NCBI RefSeq assembly: GCF_028689295.1
Contig: NZ_JAQTWL010000001.1
Span: forward strand, 186,001-250,000
Length of the DNA stretch: 64,000 nt
Reading direction: 5' to 3'
Origin: Rhodoferax sp.
GTDB taxonomy: Bacteria; Pseudomonadota; Gammaproteobacteria; Burkholderiales; Burkholderiaceae_C
How positions within the stretch are numbered: the stretch's first letter is position 1; the number at the start of each line of letters is the position of its first letter. Position numbers and translations under genes: made by a program. This document shows positions 48,657-57,506 of the stretch, one piece after another. The notes beneath the pieces are model-generated. The model worked only from the letters and a program-made list of their open reading frames with translations. It had not been told where the DNA came from and did no database searches.

Positions 48657-50390
48657 ATGAATTTGACCAAACGCGAGTTTTTCCAGGTGCTTGGCGCTGG
48701 CACCATGGCCGGCATGGGGCTGGGCGCCTACGCACAAGCGGACCTGGCGACGGCAGTCAACGGACTTTATGACGTCCCAAAATTCGGCAATGTGTCGTTT
48801 TTGCACATGACCGACTGCCACGCCCAGCTCAAGCCCATCCACTTCCGCGAGCCCAGCATCAACCTCGGTTTTGGCAACATGAAAGGCAGGTTGCCGCATC
48901 TGGTGGGCGAGCACTTGCTCAAGGCGTCCAACGTGCGCCCTGGCACTGCCGAGGCCCATGCGCTGACCTATCTGGACTATGAGCAAGCGGCCAAGCGCTA
49001 CGGCAGGGTCGGTGGTTTTGCCCATTTGGCCACGCTGGTCAAACGCATGAAGGCGAGCCGCCCTGGCGCGCTGCTGCTCGACGGCGGCGACACCTGGCAG
49101 GGCTCGGGCACAGCCCTGTGGACCAACGGCCAGGACATGGTCGATGCCTGCAAGCTGCTCGGGGTGGACGTCATGACCGGCCACTGGGAATTTACCTTGG
49201 GGATGGCGCGCGTGCAGGAAATCATCGAGAAAGACTTTGCCGGAAAAGTTGACTTTGTCGCGCAAAACGTCAAGACCAACGACTTTGGCGACCCCGTCTT
49301 CAAGCCCTATGTGATCCGCGAGATCAACGGCGTGCCCTGCGCCATCATCGGCCAGGCGTTTCCCTATACCCCGATTGCCAACCCGCGCTACATGGTGGCC
49401 GACTGGGCCTTTGGCATCCAGGACGACAACATGCAGAAGATGGTCGATGAGTGCCGTGGCAAGGGCGCCCAGGTGGTGGTGGTGTTGAGCCACAACGGCA
49501 TGGACGTCGACCTCAAGATGGCCAGCCGGGTCAGCGGCATCGATGCCATCATGGGCGGCCACACGCACGACGGCATGCCGGTGGCCAGCATCATCAGCAA
49601 CAAGGGTGGCAAAACCATCGTCACCAACGCCGGCTCCAACAGCAAGTTCCTGGCCGTGCTTGACTTTGACGTCAAGGATAAAAAAGTCGCCGACTTCCGC
49701 TACAAGCTGCTGCCCGTTTTTGCCAACATGCTCCCCGCCGACAAGGAGATGGACGCGCTCATCACCAAGGTGCGCGCGCCCTATGAAGCCAAGCTCGCGG
49801 AAAAACTGGCCGTGACTGAGGGCACGCTGTACCGCCGTGGCAACTTCAACGGTACCGGCGACCAGTTGCTGGTGGATGCCTTGATGGACGTGCAGGGCGC
49901 CGACCTGGCGTTTTCACCCGGATTCCGCTGGGGCACCACGCTGTTGCCCGGCCAGGCCATCACCCGTGAATGGCTGATGGACATGACCGCCACCACCTAT
50001 TCCTATGCCACCCTGACCGAAATGACCGGCGCCACCATCAAGGCCGTGCTCGAAGACGTGTGCGACAACCTGTTCAACCCCGACCCCTATTACCAGCAGG
50101 GCGGCGACATGGTGCGTGTGGGTGGTCTGGCCTACAGTTGCAGCCCGTTTGAGACCATGGGCAAACGCATCAGTGACATGCGTATCAATGGCAAGCTGAT
50201 CGACGCCGACAAAAAATACAAGGTGGCGGGCTGGGCACCGGTGGCCGAAGAGGCCAGAAGCCAGGGCAACAAGCAGGTCTGGGAGGTGGTGGAAACCTGG
50301 CTGGCCGCGCGCGGCGGCAAGGTGGCCAAGCGCAAGCTCAACACGCCCAGGATCATCGGCGCGCTGCCCAATCCAGGCTACGCGGCATAA
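48657..50390 (+). CDS. soxB: SoxB, di-manganese sulfate thiol esterase
   Basis: 577 aa, 5'-nucleotidase-like fold. Metal ligands are visible in DCHAQ, GGDTWQG, TGHWEFT, LSHNGMD and GGHTHDG. Tat-type or Sec leader KREFFQVLGAGTMAG. Hydrolyses sulfate from the SoxY cysteine. ATG 48657 chosen to start the leader; the longer frame from 48606 would cross the hairpin at 48609-48637. No strong ribosome site visible. Confidence 0.95.
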   Translation: MNLTKREFFQVLGAGTMAGMGLGAYAQADLATAVNGLYDVPKFGNVSFLHMTDCHAQLKPIHFREPSINLGFGNMKGRLPHLVGEHLLKASNVRPGTAEAHALTYLDYEQAAKRYGRVGGFAHLATLVKRMKASRPGALLLDGGDTWQGSGTALWTNGQDMVDACKLLGVDVMTGHWEFTLGMARVQEIIEKDFAGKVDFVAQNVKTNDFGDPVFKPYVIREINGVPCAIIGQAFPYTPIANPRYMVADWAFGIQDDNMQKMVDECRGKGAQVVVVLSHNGMDVDLKMASRVSGIDAIMGGHTHDGMPVASIISNKGGKTIVTNAGSNSKFLAVLDFDVKDKKVADFRYKLLPVFANMLPADKEMDALITKVRAPYEAKLAEKLAVTEGTLYRRGNFNGTGDQLLVDALMDVQGADLAFSPGFRWGTTLLPGQAITREWLMDMTATTYSYATLTEMTGATIKAVLEDVCDNLFNPDPYYQQGGDMVRVGGLAYSCSPFETMGKRISDMRINGKLIDADKKYKVAGWAPVAEEARSQGNKQVWEVVETWLAARGGKVAKRKLNTPRIIGALPNPGYAA

Positions 50391-50414
50391 CTCTGGAGAG
50401 CAACTGGCGCAATC

Positions 50415-51392
50415 ATGTTGAGTCGTGCAAGCGTTTTCAAATCAGCCGTGCCGTGGCTGCAAATCTTTCTGGCGGCGTTGCTGTGGGCCAGTGCCACCGT
50501 GGCGCAGGCTGCCGAGCCCATTTTCAAAACCGTCAAGGTCACTGAACGCGTCTATGCGCTGGTGGGCGAGCTGACGCAACGCTCGCCTGCCAATTTGGGC
50601 AACAACATGACCAGCGGCTTCGTCATTGCCGACGATGGTGTGGTGGTGGTGGATTCTGGCGGCTCGGCCGAGGGCGCCAAGCTGATTCGGCAAGCCGTTC
50701 GCGCGGTCACTGACAAGCCCGTTCGCTGGGTGGTCAACAGCGGTGGCCAGGACCACCGCTGGTTTGGCAACGATTACTTTCAGCGCGTGGTCGGGGCCAG
50801 GGTGATTGCCTCCGAGCCGGGTGTGCTCGATATGAAAGCACGCGGCTTGCAGCAGTATGAAGCAGCCAAGGTCAACCTGGGCGAGAAGGTTGCCGGCACG
50901 GTGCTGGCGTATCCGGATGTGACGTTTTCCAAGCGCCACAAACTGGCGGTGAACGGGGTTGACATTGAACTGATCGAATCGGGCGGTGCCCACACCAGGG
51001 CTGATATTTTTGTTTGGCTGCCCAAAGAAAAACTGGTGTTCACAGGCGATGTTGTGTTTGTCGATCGGCTGCTGGGCATCCAGCCTGGCATGGGTTTGCT
51101 GTGGATAGCGGCGCTGAGCTACCTGCGCGATGAGCTGCGGCCCGTCACCGTGATCCCCGGCCACGGCGGGGTGGCCACCTTGGGCAAAGCCATGAAGGAC
51201 AGCCTTGGCTACCTGACGCTGCTGCGCGACGGTGCCGCGCAGGCCTTTAAAGATGGCGCATTTGACCCGGTCGAGGCCTCGCAGGCCATTGATCAGACCC
51301 CGTTTTCCTACTTGGTGAACTTCACCGACGCCCGGTTTCGCAGCAACAACGCCATTCGCATGGCCGAAGAGGTGTTCGCCGGCATTCGTTAG
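50415..51392 (+). CDS. SoxH-like metallo-beta-lactamase-fold protein with degenerate metal site
   Basis: 325 aa. Signal peptide ends near AQAAE (residue ~33). Later metal ligands are kept (GGAHTRAD, TGDVVFVD, PGHGG) but the usual HxHxDH box reads S109-G-G111-Q-D113-H114: the first two histidines are missing. It may bind one metal ion or be inactive as a hydrolase. Follows soxB by 24 bases with GGAGAG before the start. Distinct from the intact MBL protein at 41302-42252. Confidence 0.85.
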   Translation: MLSRASVFKSAVPWLQIFLAALLWASATVAQAAEPIFKTVKVTERVYALVGELTQRSPANLGNNMTSGFVIADDGVVVVDSGGSAEGAKLIRQAVRAVTDKPVRWVVNSGGQDHRWFGNDYFQRVVGARVIASEPGVLDMKARGLQQYEAAKVNLGEKVAGTVLAYPDVTFSKRHKLAVNGVDIELIESGGAHTRADIFVWLPKEKLVFTGDVVFVDRLLGIQPGMGLLWIAALSYLRDELRPVTVIPGHGGVATLGKAMKDSLGYLTLLRDGAAQAFKDGAFDPVEASQAIDQTPFSYLVNFTDARFRSNNAIRMAEEVFAGIR

Positions 51393-51417
51393 CGTGAGCC
51401 TCGCGCGCCAATCACCA

Positions 51418-51436
51418 CCCGGCTGCGCCAGCCCGG
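51418..51436 (+). other. GC-rich hairpin after the sox operon
   Basis: CCCGGCTG-CGC-CAGCCCGGG with one bulged C, 26 bases after the SoxH-like gene. No T-run follows, so termination is uncertain. Confidence 0.35.
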
Positions 51437-51571
51437 GCTCGGCGATCCTGCCGTAGGAACTTCGCAACTCTGGCGCGGCTACGTTATCCAGCGCACAGAC
51501 CGGGGTTGAAGTCATTTGTATATTGGAGCGCAACTGGTGGGCAAAGTGCGCGCCTGTACTGGAACCCGGCG

Positions 51572-51904
51572 ATGAATATCAATTTTCAAACATTCAAATT
51601 CTCAAATCTCGATCTGCCCGGTCACAAGTTGTCGCAACTTGATTTGCTGGAGGGATGGCCACGTTTATCGGCCTTGCTGAGCACGCAGAGCGGTCTGGCC
51701 GTTCTGGCGATCCTCATCACCTTGGGCCTGATGCTGGCATTTCACCAGATTGTGCTTGGCGCCGTCGAACAGGGAGAGTTGCTGCAGCAGGCCAGAGACC
51801 AGCAAAGCGAGGCTCTCCGGCGTTGTGGTACCTTGCGCGGACTCGAGGCGCGCGATAACTGTCGCTTACAAATTAATGGCGGTATCAGCGCGTCAGCGCC
51901 ATGA
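51572..51904 (+). CDS. small single-span membrane protein, unknown
   Basis: 110 aa from ATG 51572. One hydrophobic helix at about residues 41-60 and a charged C-terminal helix with two cysteines (C85, C97). No family recognised. It converges with cbbO and their ends overlap by 20 bases on opposite strands, which weakens the case slightly. An ATG-led extension to 51506-51511 is possible. Confidence 0.45.
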   Translation: MNINFQTFKFSNLDLPGHKLSQLDLLEGWPRLSALLSTQSGLAVLAILITLGLMLAFHQIVLGAVEQGELLQQARDQQSEALRRCGTLRGLEARDNCRLQINGGISASAP

Positions 51905-54191
51905 ACAGCCTGGGCAACTGCTCGGGTAACCGGGCAATGTTGTCGATCACCGTGTACTGGCGGCCGAAGATGTCGCTCACATAGGCATCGGCTCTGGCAT
52001 CGAGGTTGATACAGTAGCTGAAGATGCCTTGCTGGTCGAGTTCACGCACCGCTGCTTTGGCATCTTCGATCAGCAGGCGTTCATCGTGCACGTCGATGTC
52101 GGAGGGTTGGCCGTCGGTCAGCACCAAAAGCAATTTTTTGTCAGCCCGCTGCGCGCTCAAAGTGTGTGCCGCGTGGCGCATGGCCGCGCCCATGCGGGTG
52201 CTGTAACCTGCCTGCATGGCGGCCAGCCGGGCCTTGACCTCGTCACCCCAGCGCTCGCCAAAACCCTTGAGGTGCAGGTAACGCACGTCATGCCGCGTGT
52301 TGCTATGAAACCCGGCAATGGCCAGCGGGTCGCCGAGTTGCTCTATCGCCCATGCCAGCAGCGACACCGCTTCCTGGCTCAGTTGCAGCACGGTTTGTTC
52401 GGAGCTGGGCGCTTTTTCGTTTAATGATGCTGACAGGTCCAGTAGCACTGTGACGGCGATGCTGCGGCCGTTGGTGGAGTGGCTCATGTTGATGCGCAGC
52501 TCGGGCTGGCTGCCCGCGCGCAGGTCGATCAGCGACCGGATGGCCACGTCCAGATCCAGTTCGCTGCCGTCTTCCTGGTAGCGCACGCGCACCTTGTCCT
52601 GCGGCTTGAGCAGGTCCAGCAGGCGCTTGAGGCGTTTGGCCAGCGCGCTGTGTTTGGCCAGCAGCGCATCGATGTCGGCGGCGTTGCCAGACGGGTGCAA
52701 CCGTTCGTACAGGCTCACCCAGTCGGGCCGGAAGGTCTGGCTGCTGTAGTCCCACTCTGGATAATGGCGTGGCGGCAGGCTTTGAATTTCGTCAGTGGGC
52801 GGCGTCTGGCGCGGTTCGTCAAAACTTTCCTCGTCGTCGCTGAGCTCGTGAAAACGCCACAGATGGCGGTTGTCATCACGGTAGTCCACCACCGTGTCTT
52901 CAAACCAGGTGTCCGGCAACTGGTCGCTTTGCAGACGGGTCTTGCCCAGGTAGCTAAGCGCCAGGCTGGCGATCTCAGAAGTGCTGGAGGCGCCTTGCGC
53001 CAGCAGGGCATGAAAGCGCTGTACCCAGTCGCTGATCTGTACGTTCTGGAACCGTTGCGGTGGGTCGAACAGGGCGCGAGACAGCAGCGCGAGGCGATGG
53101 CGCAGGCAGGAATGCGTGGCCGGGTTGCAGGCACCTGCCACGGGATTCGGGTGCAGCGCCATGAAGATGCGGCGCAAGCCTGGGTATTCGCGCATGGCCA
53201 GCACCTCGACCCGGGCATCTTCAAACATTTCTATCGCCAGCCGCTGCGCCGGGCTGAAGTTGTCGGCAAAAACGGCTGAGCTCCAGCGCCGGTGCGCCGC
53301 GATGTGCGCCAGCGCGGCGCGATAGCGGTCCATGCCGCTGATGCCGGCGCGCTCGTCATACACGTCGGGCAGCCGGATGCCCATGGCATCAAAGTAGGGC
53401 ATGGGCTGACGCTGTACCTCGAAAGCGGTGGCGTAGGGCACCAGTACATCGCCGTCTTGCCAGAGTGCGCGCAAATACAGGTCGAGCGCGCGGGTGTGGT
53501 CCATTAGCAGCGTGCCGTGGCGCTCGCGCTGCAGCACCGCACGGCTGTCGGCGCTTTGCAGGCTGAAATACTCGCGCTGCTGTTCCGGGTGGTGGCTGTA
53601 ATTGCGGATGCCGTAGTCCACCCACTGGCTCAGACCCTGAAGACTCAGCAGCGCAAGCAGTTGGGGTGATTTTTCAAAAAAGAGCGCGAGGCTGGGGCTG
53701 GCGTAGGTTTTGTGGATGCCGTGGATCGAGCTGCTGGTGCGCTCCATCAGCAGCAGGCTCAGGTCCAGGTAATGCTGCAACTGGGTCTGGGTCGGCAGTC
53801 GCCGGGCTACCGCTGACAACACCTGCAGAAACGGCGCAATGGCCTTGCCATTGGGTGACTTATTGATCAGCTTGACGGCTGCCATCACCGGGCTCAGGGC
53901 GTCTTCGCCGACCCGTTGCGCCACCTGGGGCCATTCCTGCAGAAAGATCAGCACGGGCTCAACACCCCGGCCCATCTTGCCCAGAAACCGCGCTTGGGCC
54001 AGATAGTCGTCCAGCCCATCGGTGCTGAGCCGGGCCTGCGCGTCCATCATGCAGTCGGCAAAGACGTCGGCCACCTCGGTAAAACCGCTGTCGAGCTGCG
54101 TGCGCCAGGCTTGCAATTGATCAGCGCTTGGTGCCATTGCGATCGGCGTGTTGAACAGGCTTGTCATTGCGAGCGAAGCGCGGCAATCCAT
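51885..54191 (-). CDS. cbbO: CbbO, RuBisCO activation protein with VWA domain
   Basis: 768 aa. With CbbQ it forms a RuBisCO activase. The C-terminal ~200 residues are a von Willebrand A domain with MIDAS motif DLSAS and LTDGQPSD. The rest is the helical CbbO/NorD region. Start is uncertain: ATG 54191, 54167 and 54137 are in frame; a dispersed-repeat-like palindrome (54163-54189) forms the first codons of the longest version, so 54167 or 54137 may be the true start. Only a short GAGG precedes 54191. Confidence 0.9.
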   Translation of the reverse strand: MDCRASLAMTSLFNTPIAMAPSADQLQAWRTQLDSGFTEVADVFADCMMDAQARLSTDGLDDYLAQARFLGKMGRGVEPVLIFLQEWPQVAQRVGEDALSPVMAAVKLINKSPNGKAIAPFLQVLSAVARRLPTQTQLQHYLDLSLLLMERTSSSIHGIHKTYASPSLALFFEKSPQLLALLSLQGLSQWVDYGIRNYSHHPEQQREYFSLQSADSRAVLQRERHGTLLMDHTRALDLYLRALWQDGDVLVPYATAFEVQRQPMPYFDAMGIRLPDVYDERAGISGMDRYRAALAHIAAHRRWSSAVFADNFSPAQRLAIEMFEDARVEVLAMREYPGLRRIFMALHPNPVAGACNPATHSCLRHRLALLSRALFDPPQRFQNVQISDWVQRFHALLAQGASSTSEIASLALSYLGKTRLQSDQLPDTWFEDTVVDYRDDNRHLWRFHELSDDEESFDEPRQTPPTDEIQSLPPRHYPEWDYSSQTFRPDWVSLYERLHPSGNAADIDALLAKHSALAKRLKRLLDLLKPQDKVRVRYQEDGSELDLDVAIRSLIDLRAGSQPELRINMSHSTNGRSIAVTVLLDLSASLNEKAPSSEQTVLQLSQEAVSLLAWAIEQLGDPLAIAGFHSNTRHDVRYLHLKGFGERWGDEVKARLAAMQAGYSTRMGAAMRHAAHTLSAQRADKKLLLVLTDGQPSDIDVHDERLLIEDAKAAVRELDQQGIFSYCINLDARADAYVSDIFGRQYTVIDNIARLPEQLPRLFMALTR
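54163..54189. repeat. dispersed palindromic repeat-like element at the cbbQ-cbbO junction
   Basis: Imperfect palindrome with arms ATTGC (54166-54170) and GCAAT (54183-54187) and the GAGCGAAGCG core, resembling the short REP-like repeats common in many bacterial genomes. It overlaps the 5' end of the longest cbbO frame. Only one copy was seen in this window. Confidence 0.55.
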
Positions 54192-54196
54192 GTGCC

Positions 54197-55003
54197 TCAG
54201 CCGAACACTGCCTCAATCGCGTGATCGAGCGTGGCGCGAATGTCGGCGTCGTCGGTGATGGGCCGCACCAGCGCCATGCGGCAGGCGTCCAACGGCGCGA
54301 CATCGCCCTGCATCAGCGTGGCCGCATAGACCAACAGGCGGGTGGAAATACCTTCATCCAGCCCATGTCCCTTGAGGGCGCGCGCTGCGGCGCCTACCTT
54401 GACCAGCCGCACCGCGTCGGCCAGCGCAATGCCAGTTTCGGTGGCAATGATGCTGGCTTCCAGCTCGGGTTGGGGATAGTCAAAATCAAACCCTACAAAG
54501 CGCTGTTTGGTGCTTTGTTTCAGGTCTTTCATCAGGCTCTGGTAGCCGGGGTTGTAGGAGATGACCAGTTGAAAGTCTGGGTGCGCCTGGATCAGCTCGC
54601 CTTTTTTGTCCAGCGGCAACTGGCGCCGGTGGTCGGTGAGCGGGTGAATCACCACCGTGGTGTCCTGGCGCGCCTCGACAATTTCATCCAGGTAACAAAT
54701 GGCGCCGATGCGTGCCGCTGTGGCCAGCGGGCCGTCGAGCCAGCGCGTGCCATTGGCTTCCAGCAGGTAGCGGCCCACCAGGTCGGAGGCGGTCATGTCC
54801 TCGTTGCAGGCCACGGTGATGAGCGGTTTGCCGAGCTTCCAGGCCATGTACTCGACAAACCTGGATTTGCCGCAACCTGTGGGACCCTTGACCATCACGG
54901 GCAGTTTGGCCCTGTACACCGCTTCATACAGCGCGACCTCGTTGGCCTGCTGTTGGTAGAACGGCTCCTGGGTGACGCGGTAGGGTTCGGCAAGGTCAAT
55001 CAT
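54197..55003 (-). CDS. cbbQ: CbbQ, AAA+ RuBisCO activase motor
   Basis: 268 aa, MoxR/NorQ-type AAA+ ATPase. Walker A GPTGCGKSR (about residues 40-48), Walker B ICYLDEIVEA, and sensor region SYNPGYQ. AGGAAG before ATG 55003. Sits between cbbM and cbbO, as in form II operons, and would remodel inhibited RuBisCO with CbbO. Confidence 0.94.
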   Translation of the reverse strand: MIDLAEPYRVTQEPFYQQQANEVALYEAVYRAKLPVMVKGPTGCGKSRFVEYMAWKLGKPLITVACNEDMTASDLVGRYLLEANGTRWLDGPLATAARIGAICYLDEIVEARQDTTVVIHPLTDHRRQLPLDKKGELIQAHPDFQLVISYNPGYQSLMKDLKQSTKQRFVGFDFDYPQPELEASIIATETGIALADAVRLVKVGAAARALKGHGLDEGISTRLLVYAATLMQGDVAPLDACRMALVRPITDDADIRATLDHAIEAVFG

Positions 55004-55026
55004 GGTGTCTTCCTGGTTTAAACAAG

Positions 55027-55051
55027 AATGCCTCCGGGGTGCGGAGGCATT
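55027..55051 (-). terminator. hairpin between cbbM and cbbQ
   Basis: AATGCCTCCG with CGGAGGCATT (10-bp perfect stem, 5-base loop). On the minus strand CTTGTTT follows, a weak T-tract; on the plus strand TTCTTT follows. May cut cbbQO expression below cbbM. Confidence 0.6.
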
Positions 55052-55079
55052 TCTTTAAAGGTCCGCTAGGTGCCAGAGC

Positions 55080-56459
55080 TTACTTGTGCACGCCCAACTT
55101 CTCGCGCCAACCCGGGAACAGCTTGTCGGCATCGCCAGGGAACGACTCGAAGGCGCGGGCAAATTCCTTGTGCTCCTTGGCAAACTCGATCGGGTCGGCG
55201 CCCGACTTCCAGCATTCATACGACTGGCGCAGCGACACAGCACCGGCGGCGGGCGAGTCGATGTGGCCGTAAGCGCCGCCACCGGCAGTATTGATCACGT
55301 TGCCGTGGCCCAGGTTCTTGAAGAAACCAGGCAGGCGCAATGCGTTCATGCCGCCCGAGATGATCGGGGTGGTGGGTTTCATGCCATACCATTTCTGGAA
55401 ATAAACCGGGCCCTGGCACTCGTCGCGTTCGATCATGTAGGCGATGTTGCGGTCGTCGCCTTCACCTTCCATCTTGCCGTAGCCCATGGTGCCGACGTGG
55501 ATGCCTGAGGCACCTTGCAAACGGCTCATTTTGGCCAGCACGAACGCGGTGTAGCCGCGCTTGGCGCTGGGTGACGTGATCATGCCGTGGCCGGCGCGGT
55601 GGTAGTGCAGGTACTGGCTGGGGTACTGGCGCCGTGCCGTGGTGATCATGCCGGGACCGCCGACAAAACCGTCCACCAAAAAGGCCAGCTTGTCGGCATC
55701 AGGGCCGAAGGTCTCCAGCGCAAAGTCGGCGCGGGCGCACATCTCGTAGTGGTCGTCGGCGGTGATGTTCATCGAGAACAGCTTGGCCTGGCCGGTTTCG
55801 TCCTGGGCGCGCTTGAGCGAGTCATAGACCAGCGGCAGCACTTTCTTGATGGGGGCGAACACCTGGTTGCCTTGCGGCTCGTCGTTTTTGATGAAGTCGC
55901 CACCCAACCAAAACTGGTAGGCAGCCTGGGCAAAAGGCTCGGGGCGCAGGCCCAGCTTGGGCTTGATGATGGTGCCGGCAATGTAGCCGCCGTCCTTCAC
56001 CGGGCGGCCCAGAATGCGCCACAGGTCGGAAATGTCCTTGGCCGGGCCGTCGAACATCTGGATGACGCGCTCGGGCATGTAAAAGTCGTGAATCTTGGCA
56101 TGCTTGATGTCGCCCATGCCCTGGTTGTTGCCGATCACCAGGGTCAGGAAAGACACCAGCATGAAACGGCCATCGGTCACATTGCGGTCGAACAGGTCGA
56201 TCGGGTAGGCAATGCGCATGTCCTCGGTGGCTTCGTCGATGTAGTACACCAGCGCATCCACGCCACGGGTGAAATCGTCGGTGGTGCTCACCTCCACATT
56301 GGTGCCGGTGGAAGACTCGGCGGCAAAGTGCGCTGCTGCCTCCAGATAACCGTGGCCGGATTTTGGCGCCATCTTGTAGGCCACCAGAATGTGTTTGCCG
56401 CCGGCAATCAGGTCTTCTTCCTTGAGGCTCAGGTCAGCGTAACGGTTCGATTGATCCAT
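55080..56459 (-). CDS. cbbM: form II RuBisCO large subunit
   Basis: 459 aa. Catalytic lysine in TIIKPKLGL, the carbamylated lysine in [14 protein letters not shown], and loop-6 region typical of form II ([14 protein letters not shown]). Fixes CO2 without a small subunit. ATG 56459 has CAGGAGA upstream; the longer frame to 56525 adds unrelated residues. First gene of cbbM-cbbQ-cbbO. Confidence 0.97.
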   Translation of the reverse strand: MDQSNRYADLSLKEEDLIAGGKHILVAYKMAPKSGHGYLEAAAHFAAESSTGTNVEVSTTDDFTRGVDALVYYIDEATEDMRIAYPIDLFDRNVTDGRFMLVSFLTLVIGNNQGMGDIKHAKIHDFYMPERVIQMFDGPAKDISDLWRILGRPVKDGGYIAGTIIKPKLGLRPEPFAQAAYQFWLGGDFIKNDEPQGNQVFAPIKKVLPLVYDSLKRAQDETGQAKLFSMNITADDHYEMCARADFALETFGPDADKLAFLVDGFVGGPGMITTARRQYPSQYLHYHRAGHGMITSPSAKRGYTAFVLAKMSRLQGASGIHVGTMGYGKMEGEGDDRNIAYMIERDECQGPVYFQKWYGMKPTTPIISGGMNALRLPGFFKNLGHGNVINTAGGGAYGHIDSPAAGAVSLRQSYECWKSGADPIEFAKEHKEFARAFESFPGDADKLFPGWREKLGVHK

Positions 56460-56517
56460 GTGAAATCTCCTGTTAAGTGGGTTGTGCTGTCGATGGATTG
56501 AACTATAGGCAGGCTCA

Positions 56518-56570
56518 TTCATCATGAAAATTCAAATAAATTGATTTTTTAATCAGTTTTTCTTGATGAA
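56518..56570. promoter_or_regulatory. cbbM promoter region with inverted repeats (candidate CbbR site)
   Basis: TTCATCA (56518-56524) and TGATGAA (56564-56570) are inverted copies 39 bases apart. Inside, TGA-N8-TCA at 56542-56555 (TGATT-TTTT-AATCA, a perfect dyad) matches the LysR/CbbR form TNA-N7/8-TNA. The 12-mer TGATTTTTTAAT recurs upstream of cbbR/cbbY. The whole gap 56460-56665 is AT-rich and holds no gene. Confidence 0.5.
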
Positions 56571-56665
56571 TTACCTGATGCACCAGTTTTGAGGCGAGAA
56601 GCCAAAGTCACGGACAATGGAGGCCATTCACATTGACTGTTCAGTTGCTTCAAAGGAGTTGATTC

Positions 56666-57433
56666 ATGCCCATTGTTGTGTTCAATCAAAAAGGCGGGGT
56701 GGGCAAGTCCACCATTACCTGCAATCTGGCGGCCATCAGTGCCAGCCAGGGTCTGCGCACCCTGGTCATCGACCTGGACCCGCAGGGCAACTCCACCAGC
56801 TACTTGCTGGGCGACACCGCCAGCGACGAGCAACCCAGCGTGGCAGGGTTTTTCGAGCAAACCCTGAGCTACAGTTTCCGCACCGTGCCACCCACCGACT
56901 ACGTGGTGGAAACGCCGTTTGAAAACCTCGATGTGATGCCCTCCAGCCCGGCGCTCAACGAACTGCTGGTCAAGCTCGAGTCGCGCCAGAAAATCTACAA
57001 ACTGCGCGAAGCCCTGGTGCAACTGGCAGAGACTTACGACCGCATCTACATCGACACGCCCCCGGCGCTGAACTTCTTCACCCGGGCCGCGCTGATTGGT
57101 GCCACCGGCTGCCTGATTCCGTTCGACTGCGACAGTTTTTCACGCCAGGCGCTCTATGCGCTGCTGGAAAACGTGCAGGAGATTCGCGCCGACCACAACC
57201 CCGAGCTCCAGATCGACGGCATCGTGGTGAACCAGTTCCAGTCCCGTGCCAACCTTCCCCAGCGCATGGTGGCCGAACTCATCGAGGAAGGCCTGCCGGT
57301 GTTGCAGCCGTACCTGCCGTCATCCGTGCGCATTCGCGAGTCGCACGAGCAGTCCCTGCCCATGATCCACCTGGACCCGAATCACAAAATTACCCTGGCG
57401 CTGGTGGAATTGCATGACGGGTTGCGGGCGTAA
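56666..57433 (+). CDS. ParA/Soj-family ATPase
   Basis: 255 aa. Deviant Walker A KGGVGKST at residues 9-16, DLDPQGNSTS near 38, and the usual ParA fold to the end. AAGGAG precedes ATG 56666. No ParB gene or parS repeats follow, so chromosome partition is unlikely; ParA proteins next to RuBisCO genes are known, and some position carboxysomes, but no carboxysome genes are in this window. Role unknown. Confidence 0.85.
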   Translation: MPIVVFNQKGGVGKSTITCNLAAISASQGLRTLVIDLDPQGNSTSYLLGDTASDEQPSVAGFFEQTLSYSFRTVPPTDYVVETPFENLDVMPSSPALNELLVKLESRQKIYKLREALVQLAETYDRIYIDTPPALNFFTRAALIGATGCLIPFDCDSFSRQALYALLENVQEIRADHNPELQIDGIVVNQFQSRANLPQRMVAELIEEGLPVLQPYLPSSVRIRESHEQSLPMIHLDPNHKITLALVELHDGLRA

Positions 57434-57506
57434 GGTAGGTCAGCAGATTGGACAGAACCGAGCGGTTGTTACTGTACAAGGACTGGTGGTCGATCGGGAT
57501 GTCTGT

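Noticed and set aside
56666..57433. ParA as a sign of a plasmid or partition locus
   Set aside because: No parB, parS repeats or replication gene nearby; the setting is chromosomal cbb genes.
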